From assembly GCA_043228905.1 (NCBI GenBank), contig JBHGNT010000002.1:4650001-4714000 (forward strand): a stretch of 64,000 nucleotides of DNA, in the 5' to 3' direction. The translations under genes and the position numbers were made by a program. The notes below the pieces were generated by a model. That model saw only the letters and a program-made list of their open reading frames with translations. It had not been told where the DNA came from and searched no databases. Positions 44,665 through 54,472 of the stretch are shown in pieces. The DNA comes from Azolla caroliniana (taxonomy: Eukaryota; Polypodiophyta). How positions within the stretch are numbered: the first letter of the stretch is position 1; every line of letters starts with the position of its first letter.

Positions 44665-45645
44665 TGTCGTGAAGATTTTCGGCAATAGTGTGAAAATCCC
44701 ATAAAACGTACAAAATCGAGTATGAATCACGTAATACAATAATTGTGAAGATAACATTTTTAATATCTAAGTACAAAATGATGGAGGTTTCGAATGCACT
44801 TTATTACACGAGAAATAGACAACTAAATGTCAAGATATGAGGGTATAAAGTTTGTGAAAAGAAAAGAGAAAATTGTGAGATATCCCACATAGGCACGACA
44901 AATACGGCTCTCATCATATATAAGGTGGAGCAAAAGATATTATCTTTGTGTCTATGTGTGGAGCATAGAGAGTTCAAGGTAACTTGAACTTAGAGTGGAG
45001 GTGGCTAGCTACTCGAAAAGGGTTTTGGCCAACCAAAACCGGACCGGCGATGGAGCCGGTGATCCGACGGCATCCGACCGCAATTCGACGGCGGCGGCGG
45101 CATCCGGCAATGGTATCCGGCGAACCGGCGACTTGATAAAATAAATATATAAAAATATATACATATTTACATATACAAAGAGGGCAAGTATGGATTCGAA
45201 CCTTGCACCTCCAAGTTAGGAGTCAAATGGCTTACCATTAAGCCATGGTATTTAGTTAAAATTATATTTCTATCATTGTACTTTTACATGTAAATTCTCA
45301 TCCATGAGAGCTAAAATGAGTGACATGGTTAGCATGCACCACATGTAATACTTAAGCGCCAAATGGCAAACATGCAATTTATGCATGTCTTGTACCCTCA
45401 CATGCATCATATGCATGAGAGCATCTATAAAAGAGGGAAGGGGGAGGAGAAAAATACGGTTTTTTTTATGAAAATTAAGAGGAAGAAATTCGTTATCAAA
45501 TTGATCGTGTAATCTCAACTTCTCTCTTTTCCAATCTATCTTAAGTACTTTCTCGCCAAAGCTTGTATCGACTCTAAATCCTTCTGGTCCAGAACCCCGG
45601 CGGTTCCGCCTCACGATCCGCGCGTAGTGACGGATCTTCACGACA
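44665..45645 (+). repeat. Gypsy-2 3' LTR
   Basis: It has the same 12-bp inverted ends as the 5' LTR, a second tRNA-like unit on the minus strand (45188-45258), TATAAAAG at 45426-45433, and is followed by GCGT. Confidence 0.94.
45188..45258 (-). other. Antisense tRNA-like unit, Gypsy-2 3' LTR
   Basis: Second copy of the A-box/B-box unit described at 38392-38465; both boxes are unchanged. Confidence 0.65.
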
Positions 45646-45648
45646 GCG

Positions 45649-46287
45649 TGTTAGATATAATCAATTATCAGCCCCAAGTTGTAAATCTATCCCCATATGT
45701 GCTCTTAGAGTGCACATTTTGTGATAGCACCCCAAATGAGGAGCGGCTAGTGTGCAACTCGACCATATGGGTCGATAAGGTGTTAATCTAGGAAATTGTA
45801 GATGCGTAGGACACAATGTATTTAGGAAAGAGAGAAATAGGTAATATGATTGGCTAATCAAGTCAACTAGAATATTTTGTGGGCAAGTTACGATGTACTT
45901 AGTCTTGACGTATGCATCATTGACTTCAAGATAAGTACTATCTAGCACTAGCCTGTACCTAGGTAGTTGGTGATATTAAATGACAAGTCAGTTGACTAAA
46001 AAGGAATATCTCCACTACTATCAACTGACTTGCACATTTAATGTTATAATTAGACCAAACATAGAAAGCAATCCACTTTCTTTTCACAGTGGTTGGCTTG
46101 ATTATCGGTCCCCACTAATTTTGTAGTGAGCTGGTCCATATCCTATCTAAGCTCTTAGGTGTGAGTGCATGGGAAAACTACCATTGTGAGCTACTCTCAT
46201 ATGTAATAGAAGTTTTGTTTTCATATATCCCATCTCTGTAGTTGTAACTCTATATACCTATCTAATCGATTCTCAATATTTCTAACA
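45649..46287 (+). repeat. Copia-A 3' LTR
   Basis: 639 bp from TGTTAGA to TCTAACA. Its first T is shared with the GCGT target duplication of Gypsy-2. Confidence 0.92.
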
Positions 46288-49200
46288 TAACCAACTATGC
46301 CTAAAGTATTGTTCGGGCCAAATAGGATGTCATAGTCTTTTGTGCCCACCAGATATCTAAACACATGCTTTATTGCGTTCCAATGCGATCAGTCGAGATT
46401 GTGCATAAATGTGTTGATGACTCCTACGACGTGGGCAAAGTCAGGCCATGACATGACCATCGCGTACATCAAGGAGCCAACTACCGGTGCATATGGTACC
46501 GACTTCATATCTTCCCCCTCCGAACCGGATGTTGAGCAGTCTCATTGAGACAATCGAAGACTAATTGGGAGCGGGGTTGAAGCAGATTTGGTTGATTGAA
46601 TGTTGAAGCATTCTAAGACACGTCCAATAGTCGTCTTGAGACAGAAACAACAGTCGTCGATTTCGAATTTGACTTATCTTCATCCCCAGAATGTGGCTTG
46701 TTGGATCGAGGTCCTTCATGGCAAACTTCAACCGCAGTTGCCAAACGAGTTCGGCTAGCTCTTCGGCATGTCAGCCGGAGAGTAGCATGTCATCCACGTA
46801 AATGATGAGGAAGATGGGTGACCCATGTTGAGTTGTTTTGGTGAAGAGGTAGTGGTCCTCATTGCTCTTGAAGAAGCCAACCAATTGGATGAAGTCGTCG
46901 AACTTTCTTATATCACTACTGTCATGCCTGCTTCAGACCGTATAGACTCTTCCTGAGTCGGCAAACTAGATGTTCTTGGCTAGATACCACAAAGCCTTTC
47001 GGCTACTCAAAATCAATTTGAAGGTCATTTAAACTCCAAGTTCTCGGTTGCCACGACGTCAAGCATAAAGCAAAGGGTTGTCATTTTCACCACTGGTGAA
47101 AAGATTTCGTCCAAATCGACGCCATATTCCTGTCGAAACCCTTTCACTACTAATCTGGCCTTGAATTTAGGGGTGGTTGAATCATACGTCTCTTTTAGTC
47201 TATAGACCCACTTGCATGGAAGAACACATGGATTCTTCGGTAATTCGACCATGTCCCAAGTCTGATTTTGTTGAATGCAGATCATTTCCGACTCCATTGC
47301 TAGATGCCAAGTAGTTGAATTGGTTGATGTCGGCATTCGTAAAGAAGACTCCGGAGAGTATCTCTCGGGAGGTTGCGATAGTCTCTTGGACCTTCTCAAT
47401 ATGATTGGACTAGTCGCATTGAGTGTCTGGCTCAGATGGTCTAAAGCCGAAACATTCGACTATGCCAAATCAGTCATAGTTGATTCAGTGCTAGAGGATT
47501 CAGCTACCCGTGAAGCCGACTCGTGTTATAAGTTGGGCCGTCATGAAGAGCCAACACTTCGGAAAAAGTTACCCTTCGGACTTCAATAGGACATTCGGCC
47601 ATCTTATGTATAGTTGACTCATTGAACACTGTGTCCGAACTTCTGACAATTTGTTTGTGCTCGGGGTCCGAAAGTCGGTATCCGATCTTGTCATATGGTC
47701 CATAGCCAAGAAAAATGCATTTCATGGACCTCGATTCAAGTTTGCGGTGGTCGTCTTTCGGAATGAGAGTGTATGCCTCACATCCGAAAATCCTCAGCTT
47801 GTCGTAATTCAACCTACTACGTCCATATTTCCTGAGGTATTCGAAGTCCTAAAAGCCTACTCGAAGACATATTGATTATGTGTACTTCCATGTTGGACAA
47901 CAAGGGAAGCTTATGAACGTGCTTCATGTCCCGACAATCACGAAGAACCTGGTGTTGGTCGTCGGGCATCTACCTAGAAACCATTTGACAATCTGGAGTG
48001 TTGGAGCATGGACACTACGTGTTCCTGAATTGTCTGATTCATCCGTTTGGCAATTCCATTCTACATCAGACTATGAGGTGCCGCGTATTCACGTTTGATG
48101 CCGCATTGCCGGCAAATCTAATGAATTCTTCAGACTTAAACTCTCCCCTGTTGTCGATTCGAAGACATTTTAGCGTTCGACCGGACTGGTTCTCTAGCAT
48201 CGTGAGCCATTCCTAGAAGGTCAAGAAACTTGATCATTGGTTCTGGCCGGGTATGCCCACACCTTGCGAGTCGAATCATCGATGAAGCTAACGAAGTACA
48301 AGGCACCACCAAGAGATTGATGTGGCATCGAGCCATAGACATCCGAATGGACCAAATCAAGCAAACTTGAGACTCTTGGTGTTGCACCCGGGTGTGAAGT
48401 CACAGCTTGCTTGCCATACTTGCAATGCTTGCATAATTGGTGGTTCAAGAAGGAGAGTTTGGGGATATATCCGGCTCTAGATAAGTGTGTGATGTCGACC
48501 TTCCTGAGGTGTTCGAGTCGACCATGCCATAATGATGACACGGGAATGTTAACCAGAAACAAGTCACCCTCTCTAAGTGTGACGTATAGCGAGTACACTG
48601 AATGTACTTTCAGATCTCGCGCAAGCAGGAGGTTCCCCTTGTGGAGTGTCCACCCTCTTGATGAGAAGTCGGCGTATGTCGTTTTCGTCAAGTTGTCCGA
48701 CTGAGATCAATGTTCGTGCTAGCTCAGGTACGTGTCAAACATTATGTAGTACTAATGTAGAGCACCCGGAAAGTTAAGCTCTATTGTACTGATTCTAATT
48801 ATAGCACAATGTTGCGAATTTCCGACTCGGACTGAGTCGGAATGTCGGGCCGAGTATTGCTGAAATTGGGATCGATGAGGGGTCACGTAGTAAGATGCAC
48901 CCGAATCCAAGAGCCATGTGCTTGATCCTTAGTCATAAGCAGAACTTCTTATTCGCCTGAGTTTTCTATAAAAAGGATGTTTGGGTTGTCTGTCAATACT
49001 TCGATTGAAGTGCCAGTGTAGTTGACCTCCCCTCCTACCAGCCACCCTTGTGATCAACTCTTTGAGCTTCGTCATTCTTTGCTTTGAGGGCGCGGCCATT
49101 GGCCTTGATGTGTCCGAGTTTCTTGCAGTAGTTGCAGATCCAATTGTCTCGAGACTTGCTCCGGCTTCGCTGATTTGTGGGCGGTCAAGAAGAACTTCTC

Positions 49201-49842
49201 CCACAATTGTTCGGTCGGTTAGCCGAACCTTGTACTACGTAAGCGTCATTGACCGAATCGTTTTGCAAACGATTTCCTCCGAGCAACTTCCATCAGGATT
49301 GAGCTCATGACTTTGGAGTACTTCATGGCGGCAGCCGGCACATTACACATGGTTGTGACAAAAGTTTCCCACAAAGAGGGGAGACTACTCATGAGCAACA
49401 TTGCTTTTAATTCATCTTCGATTGTTGTCCCCTGAGCCGAAATTTGGGAGCTTAGACTTTCATACTCATTGAGGTGTGTCTGGACCAAGTCAGATTCTTT
49501 CATCCGAAGGTTGTAGAGGCGTCAAATCAAATATATCTTTGTGGTGGCAACCTTCTTTTCACTAGAGTTTGAGAGTGTTTTCCAGAGTTGGAAGGTAGTC
49601 GAGCACGATTGCACTGTGAAGTACACTAACTCTGACAAGTGCATCCGAATGGTGGCTTGGACAATTCGATCTAGTTTTGTTCACTCATTCGACTTGTATC
49701 CTTCTTGTGGGTTCTCAAACTCGATTGGATCTATCTGACTTTTAACAATCATGTAGTCTTGCATTTGTTCCTTCCAGAAGTTGAAGTTCGACCCGTCGAA
49801 CTTCCTCAGAATCATCTCTGATGAGTCAGATGTTGATGCCAT
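46288..49842 (-). pseudogene. Copia-D gag-pol remnant (right piece)
   Basis: Reading leftward from MASTSDSSEMILRKFDGSNF at 49842, gag includes ESDLVQTHLNEYESLSSQI at 49503-49246 and a zinc knuckle relic (CNYCKKLGHIKANG) near 49130. Integrase segments lie in 48691-48221 (SLWHGRLEHLRKVDITHL, CKHCKYGKQ, LLDLVHSDVYG, FVSFIDDSTRKVW) and 47812-47504 (KLRIFGCEAY, KCIFLGYG). RT starts in 47399-47025 (PCKWVYRLKETYD, ARLVVKGFRQEYGVDLDEIF). The RT end and the start of RNase H (VGSLMYAMVMSWPDF) lie at about 47020-46290. Many stops and shifts are present. Confidence 0.88.
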
Positions 49843-50698
49843 CTGTGTCGGCTTGCTAGACTCTGTCCAGGGTTTATTACGAACAGTGGTGGGATGCATC
49901 CGACTGGCTCACCCGATATCATTCTAGTCGGATTTGGACATGAATCGAATCGACTTCGACTATTAGCGGGTTCTATCTAAAGTGGCTACAGTCGATCGAC
50001 TTAGGCAAATTGGACACGAATTGGTTAGCCGATTGGAACTTCAGATGGCAATTGGTTACTAAACTTGCGTGGGGTGGCTATGACGATTGGAGGGACAGAG
50101 CCAACTGGTCTTCCCCAATGTCGCCTAGCCAAGTTGAGCATAATTACCTGCCAATCTGATTCCGATTGTGGATATCAAGAGAGCAATCATAGATTTAAGT
50201 GTTGGGGTTATGTGTTGTTTTTCCAGGCCGATCTTGCTTTGGATGACTACAACAATGAGAGGGACACATCCAACTGGTCTTCCCGAATGATGTCTAGATG
50301 AATGAAGCACAGATGGAGGTTGTTCCTGGGGTGGACTTTGCTCCAAGTGGTTACGGTGAACAAGTGAACAACATCGGATGACCTATTTGATTGTCGCTTA
50401 ACCAGATGAAGCACAAGTATAGCTGGTCCGACGAAGAAGTCTCACTCCAAGTAGCTACATTATCACAAAAACAAAGTACAACCGTCTAGCTTACTTTAAT
50501 AGTGATTTAAAACAGTGGAGTGCAGACTTTTCATGTGTTTCTCTTCATTGAAAATGATCTTGTAAGGAGTTGCCAAACGAGGGATTTCACCCAGACTGAA
50601 ATCTTGGAATCAAATGTTATACCAAAAACGATCTTCAAAAGGGACAAAAGAAGAGTTGTTGATGGAGAAAAAGGATGACTAGTTGCAAAATCGAAACA
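49843..50698 (-). other. Copia-D leader and untranslated internal sequence
   Basis: It lies between the Copia-D PBS and gag start, about 850 bp, longer than in the other copia elements here. It contains two diverged copies of a GTCTTCCC-bearing segment (near 50110 and 50277), hinting at internal duplication. Confidence 0.5.
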
Positions 50699-50702
50699 CC
50701 AA

Positions 50703-50714
50703 GCTTTGATACCA
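50703..50714 (-). other. Copia-D primer-binding site
   Basis: The complement reads TGGTATCAAAGC, one base from the usual copia site, two bases inside the 5' LTR. Confidence 0.85.
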
Positions 50715-50716
50715 GA

Positions 50717-51036
50717 TGTTGGGGCCAACCATCTAGATGCAGAACAAACTTAGCACTCTTTAAGATGAAGATCTTTAGAGAATACAAAAAACTAATTGAT
50801 AACTCAATACAATATCAACAAGAAAATAGAGGGAAGAGAGACAAAAAGGTAGGCACAAGAGTATGTAACTATATTATTCTCTCTAAGTTACAATGGCACA
50901 ATGTACAAAATGAACAACCTTAAAACTAGGTTACAAGAGTTAGTTTAAATACTAACTAACTTAGGGCACCTTCCCTTTCCAATATTTATAGAAATGGCAT
51001 AGTATAAATGTGACCATTATATACCCGTATTTGACA
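50717..51036 (-). repeat. Copia-D 5' LTR
   Basis: It reads TGTTGGGG...TTTGACA on the plus strand, is 320 bp long, matches 12643-12988 plus 13768-13781, and is followed by the TSD AAAGG. Confidence 0.88.
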
Positions 51037-51041
51037 AAAGG

Positions 51042-51560
51042 TGAAGCTCATGACTGCTCCCTTGCAGAACACATTTGGGAATGGATAAAGGGAGTAATGG
51101 TTTATCCCAATTGATGAGAATGGGCCCGGTGCAGGACATTGGTTCACTGATGAGACATGACAGAAGCTCCGGATTAGTGGGTGTGACTTCCTACTATTGA
51201 AAGAGGAGTTGAAATTTAGTAGACCCTACAATCGTCAAACCAATGGTGATATTCGCATATACCATGGAATATCAAGCCTATTCCCATGTAGAGAGGTGCC
51301 ATCCTAAAAGCTGATTGACCTACTCAAGGAGAAAATTGTTGGCTTATGCCTTGTGGGCAAACAGAACCACCCATAGTTTGGTGACAAGGTTCATGCCAAC
51401 TAAGGTCATGTACAAACAAAAACTAGTGATGCCCAATCGAAGAGACAATCGTGTTGTGGGTAACTATGCTATGGGAGAATGAGACGAGTCAAGAAGCGCT
51501 TTTGGTAATGAGTCATGAGGTGTTGTGCCCGAAGGTGGAACACATGAAAAGGGGCAAAAT
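51042..51560 (+). pseudogene. Gypsy-3 pol remnant, right fragment
   Basis: Family motifs appear in order but with large deletions: a DFLL-like segment (near 51190), VKPMVIFAY-like bases near 51238, then PMxRGAILKADxP near 51285. It jumps to the integrase end, LAYALWANRTTHSLVTRFMP (near 51340) and LWVTMLWENETSQEALL. RT, RNase H and most of integrase are missing. It is the continuation of 11630-12642. Confidence 0.75.
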
Positions 51561-51604
51561 TAGGGAGGCCACAAAGTGTTTATATGTAAATAGGAAAAAC
51601 ATAA

Positions 51605-51680
51605 ATATAATAACAAAAATTAGGTGGTATAGTGGTAGAGGCCATAGGCTGCATTTCAGTTTCCACTACGTTCGAGTTTC
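51605..51680 (+). other. tRNA-like head of a possible SINE
   Basis: TGGTATAGTGG (51625-51635) fits an A box, and CGTTCGAGTTT (51669-51679) is close to a B box, with 33 bases between them. The sequence then runs straight into the minisatellite at 51655-51885. Confidence 0.5.
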
Positions 51681-51885
51681 CACTCGGATTAGGGTACCCA
51701 CTACATTAAAGTACCTACTCAAGTCAGAGTCCCCGCTATGTTCGAGTTCATGCCCATTGCATTTGAGTCCCTTGTCGGATCCGAGTTCCTCCTATGTCCA
51801 AGTCCCTACTCGAATCCGAGTACCCAATGTGTCGAAGTCCCTACTAAGATCCAAGTACCTTATACGTCCGAGTGCTTGCTTGGAT
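51655..51885 (+). repeat. Degenerate 18-19-bp minisatellite with B-box-like units
   Basis: About twelve units alternate between ACGTTCGAGTTCC-like and ACTCGGATCCGAGTACCC-like forms. Divergence is high but the GAGTCCC/GAGTACC ending recurs regularly. Confidence 0.75.
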
Positions 51886-52194
51886 TAACCCCCCAATCAA
51901 CAAGACTCTTGAAGCTACTCCTAAGCAAGCCGATACTCCTATGAACCGACAAAGCCTTGATCGACACTTCCATGATACGATTCAAGAACCCAAGGCCACA
52001 AAGCAAGAAATAAAATTGTGGACATCACAACTCACCATAGGTGGCCAACCTAAATCCATTATGCACGATATTGAAGTGGCGCTTTCTGAACAAAAGACCA
52101 TGTATGTAAGAACATAACAAAAACTCACGCTCCTTAAGCCATCATTGCAAAGTCAACATGAGTGACTCTCATCTCAACATCAATCCGAGTCCAA
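51886..52194. other. Unassigned sequence between minisatellite and MITE
   Basis: About 310 bp with no recognisable gene or repeat. Confidence 0.4.
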
Positions 52195-52202
52195 CCCTCT
52201 CC

Positions 52203-52576
52203 TAACAATCGGCAATGGTTCGGTTCGGTTTGAGAGGGTCCAAACCGAACCGTTTAAATTTTGTTAAACCTGAACCAAACCAAACCACGAAACCGTTAAA
52301 CTGAACTGGTATTTTTTTCCAAACCATTAAACCGTAAAAACCGTGGTTTCGTGGTTCGGTTTTGGTTTTCAACATAGGTCAAATTTTTAAATTTTTAAAA
52401 TTGATAATATTTCATTATTTAAAAATTTTAAGATGTTCCTAAAATGTGAGAATAAGGTCTAAAAATAAAAATATTGTTTAAAATCAATTTTAAAATTTTT
52501 TTTATTCAAAAAAAAACCGTTAGACCATTTAAACCGCGGTTTCTGGTTGTTAAAACCGAACCGTTGCCGATTGTTA
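52203..52576. mobile_element. hAT-like MITE with TAACAATCGGCAA termini
   Basis: The 374-bp element has terminal inverted repeats of about 23 bp (TAACAATCGGCAATGGTTCG on the left, its near-exact complement on the right). It carries subterminal GGTTCGGTT/AACCGAACC repeats and an AT-rich, non-coding centre. Flanks are CCCTCTCC (52195-52202) and CCCTCTCT (52577-52584), an 8-bp duplication with one mismatch, as expected for hAT elements. Confidence 0.8.
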
Positions 52577-52759
52577 CCCTCTCTCTAGCACAACATGTGG
52601 CAACCCATGTAGTAGGCAAGCATGGGAACCATCACTCCCAAGAGTACCGAATAACAACCACGTAGTAAACCAAAACCCTACCTTACCACGTAATGGTGAC
52701 TTTGTCATTGCCCTACAATTCATATATACTCTAGTTCTTATCGATGGAATAAGAGAGGA

Positions 52760-53400
52760 ACACAACCCTGAGCTCAAGACCCCACACAAATGATTGTGGA
52801 GAAAGTACCACAATCTCAAATTTGGTTCCCCATTTCCTTGGATTCAGGGACGCATCTGATCATGTCAAGAACTTGAAATAGATAAGCTGAGCATATGAAC
52901 CAACCCTAGAGACCACGAAAGTGGTATTATTTGGTCTTACCCTTGATGACCAAGTCAACATATGGTTTTGAACCCTCGCCGAAGACATTGTGACTGATTT
53001 TGATTATTATCAAGGACTTTTTCACAAATTTCTCTCGATGGGGAAACAAAGGCAAAGGAAACGGCCTGAGACATATGTTGCACCAAGAGCTTGCATAGTT
53101 GATGCAACATGGGCAACAAGATGTTCAACGACAAGCTTATGAGTCGATTCATCAATGGACTCTATGACCCAACCTTGCAGAATTTCTTAATGGTGAGAAT
53201 GTGCCTGTTAAGTATCTGGCACTCGACATATCGGTTTTGAAGATTGTGGCGCCAACAAGAGACACCGAGCTCAACCAACCTTTGGAAAAAGTGGGATAGA
53301 ACAAACCAAAGATGAAACAATGTTGGCCAATGGGCACCCTAGTGTGAAAGGGAGACACTTGCCTTGGAAAAGCCAACACTAAGAGCTCCTCTTCTATCTC
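52760..53400 (+). pseudogene. Ty3/gypsy gag remnant
   Basis: Segments such as FRDASDHVKNL, VVLFGLTLDDQVNIWF, TLAEDIVTDFDYYQGLFHKFL, and, after frame changes, KLMSRFINGLYDPTLQNF resemble a retrotransposon Gag (PF03732-type) capsid region. Stops and shifts are frequent. It is not clearly the same family as Gypsy-1/2. Confidence 0.65.
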
Positions 53401-54047
53401 CTTAATCCTTCATTAGGGTTAAGAGAGGTTAGGGTTAAGAGTTAAGTAAGTTGAACCCTAATCTCCTCCTCTTTGTATGGTGCTAAACTACTAAAACACG
53501 ATCGGTGGTGATGCCATTCGAAGAGCCATAAGGACATGCCTTCACCTAGGTGACATGCTCAAATTATACGAGAGTGAGGTGAGGCAGTGCAAATTCAATT
53601 GCTACCGAAGGTTTCGAAGGACAAGCGGCAAGCTCAATTGGAAACAAGATAGATAGATATTTTTAACGTCCATAGAGAGGCCGATATTGACCCATGGCAT
53701 TGAAGTACAAAAGTTTTCTCAATGTGTGTCTCCTTCCTAGGAAGGGATATTCGTACTTCGAAGCACCAAGGCTCAACGTATGAATACGGCAATACACATA
53801 TGAGCTCAACCTTCTAGGAGTTCTCTTTATTGTGACACTCTAAGTCATCGCCCGTTCTTAATAAGTATGTCATCATAGCTTTCACAAATTGCACTATATG
53901 CGGAGTAGGGAGGTTGTGTTTTCTGGTGAGGTCGTGAGTCTGTTCTGTTGAACGAATGGGACAGGAGTTGTGTAGAGGGAGGGAACACACGGGAGAGTGG
54001 GGCCCGTGGCGGAAGCTCGATACAATCACAGATGACGGTATCGAGCC
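53401..54047. other. Upstream intergenic region of the DnaJ gene
   Basis: Mixed sequence with no supported gene. A short TTAGGGTTAAG-like run at 53411-53450 is noted separately. Confidence 0.45.
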
Positions 54048-54255
54048 GATGACCGGCCGGAAGTTCCCTGGCCTGAAGCCGAAAAGATGGCCCTCTCCAA
54101 TTTGGAAATGAACCAAGCTCTAAAATTTAGATTCCTTTTATGGGCTGTCTAGATGACCGCCTGGAAGTTCCCGGCCCCGAAGCCGAAGAGATGGCGCCCC
54201 CGCCCCGCCCCCCCAAATCTAGATATGAACCAAACCCTAAATTCTAGATTTCTTT
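54048..54255 (+). repeat. Diverged tandem duplication (period about 104 bp) upstream of DnaJ
   Basis: GATGACCGGCCGGAAGTTCC at 54048 recurs as GATGACCGCCTGGAAGTTCC at 54152. Both copies continue through GAAGCCGAA(A/G)AGATGGC, ATGAACCAA and a TAGATT(C/T)CTTTT segment. Confidence 0.85.
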
Positions 54256-54317
54256 TGCCGGATAACATTTTGTCGGAGTGAAGAAGAAAGAAATACTCTG
54301 TTTCTTCTATACATATA

Positions 54318-54326
54318 CACACGCAC

Positions 54327-54372
<46 letters not shown>
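54318..54372 (+). repeat. (CA)n microsatellite in the DnaJ 5' region
   Basis: About 26 CA units end 101 bp before the start codon, so they probably lie in the 5' UTR or core promoter. Confidence 0.9.
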
Positions 54373-54374
<2 letters not shown>

Positions 54375-54472
54375 CGAGATCAGAGTCAGAGTCAGAGACA
54401 CATTTGTTTCTTTCTTTTGGCCGTAATCTTCCATCCTTTTGCTGTGCCTTGCCTTGCCCTGCCTTCCTCTTT

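Larger units (their letters stand above)
37825..45645 (+). mobile_element. Gypsy-2: apparently intact Ty3/gypsy element
   Basis: LTRs lie at 37825-38853 (1,029 bp) and 44665-45645 (981 bp). Both long ORFs are open. Outside a CGGC-rich variable patch the LTRs differ at only about five or six sites. The TSD is GCGT (37821-37824 and 45646-45649). No chromodomain is seen after the GPY/F-like integrase end, so it is not an obvious chromovirus. Confidence 0.94.
14724..46287 (+). mobile_element. Copia-A: Ty1/copia element split by Copia-B and Gypsy-2
   Basis: The 639-bp LTRs are at 14724-15362 and 45649-46287 and differ at about 25 positions by eye (near 4%). Flanks are TAAAC (14719-14723) and TAACC (46288-46292), a TSD with one mismatch. 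The internal region is 15363-18386 and 36642-37824. Copia-B sits in the RT domain and Gypsy-2 at the edge of the 3' LTR. Confidence 0.92.
12643..51036 (-). mobile_element. Copia-D: minus-strand Ty1/copia element split by Copia-A
   Basis: The 3' LTR is at the left (12643-13781, itself interrupted). Internal sequence lies at 13782-14723 and 46288-50716, and the 5' LTR is at the right (50717-51036). Flanking TSDs are AAAGG/AAAGG. The domains read leftward as gag, protease, integrase, RT and RNase H, all decayed. The two halves rejoin in the RNase H coding region across Copia-A (14724-46287). Confidence 0.9.

Noticed and set aside
53411-53450. TTAGGGTT-like telomeric words
   Set aside because: Only two or three imperfect units without regular 7-bp phasing; not an interstitial telomere array.
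54278-54472. Upstream in-frame ATG extending the DnaJ protein through the CA repeat
   Set aside because: It would add a His/Thr-rich tract encoded by the microsatellite; the canonical J-domain start at 54473 fits the family.
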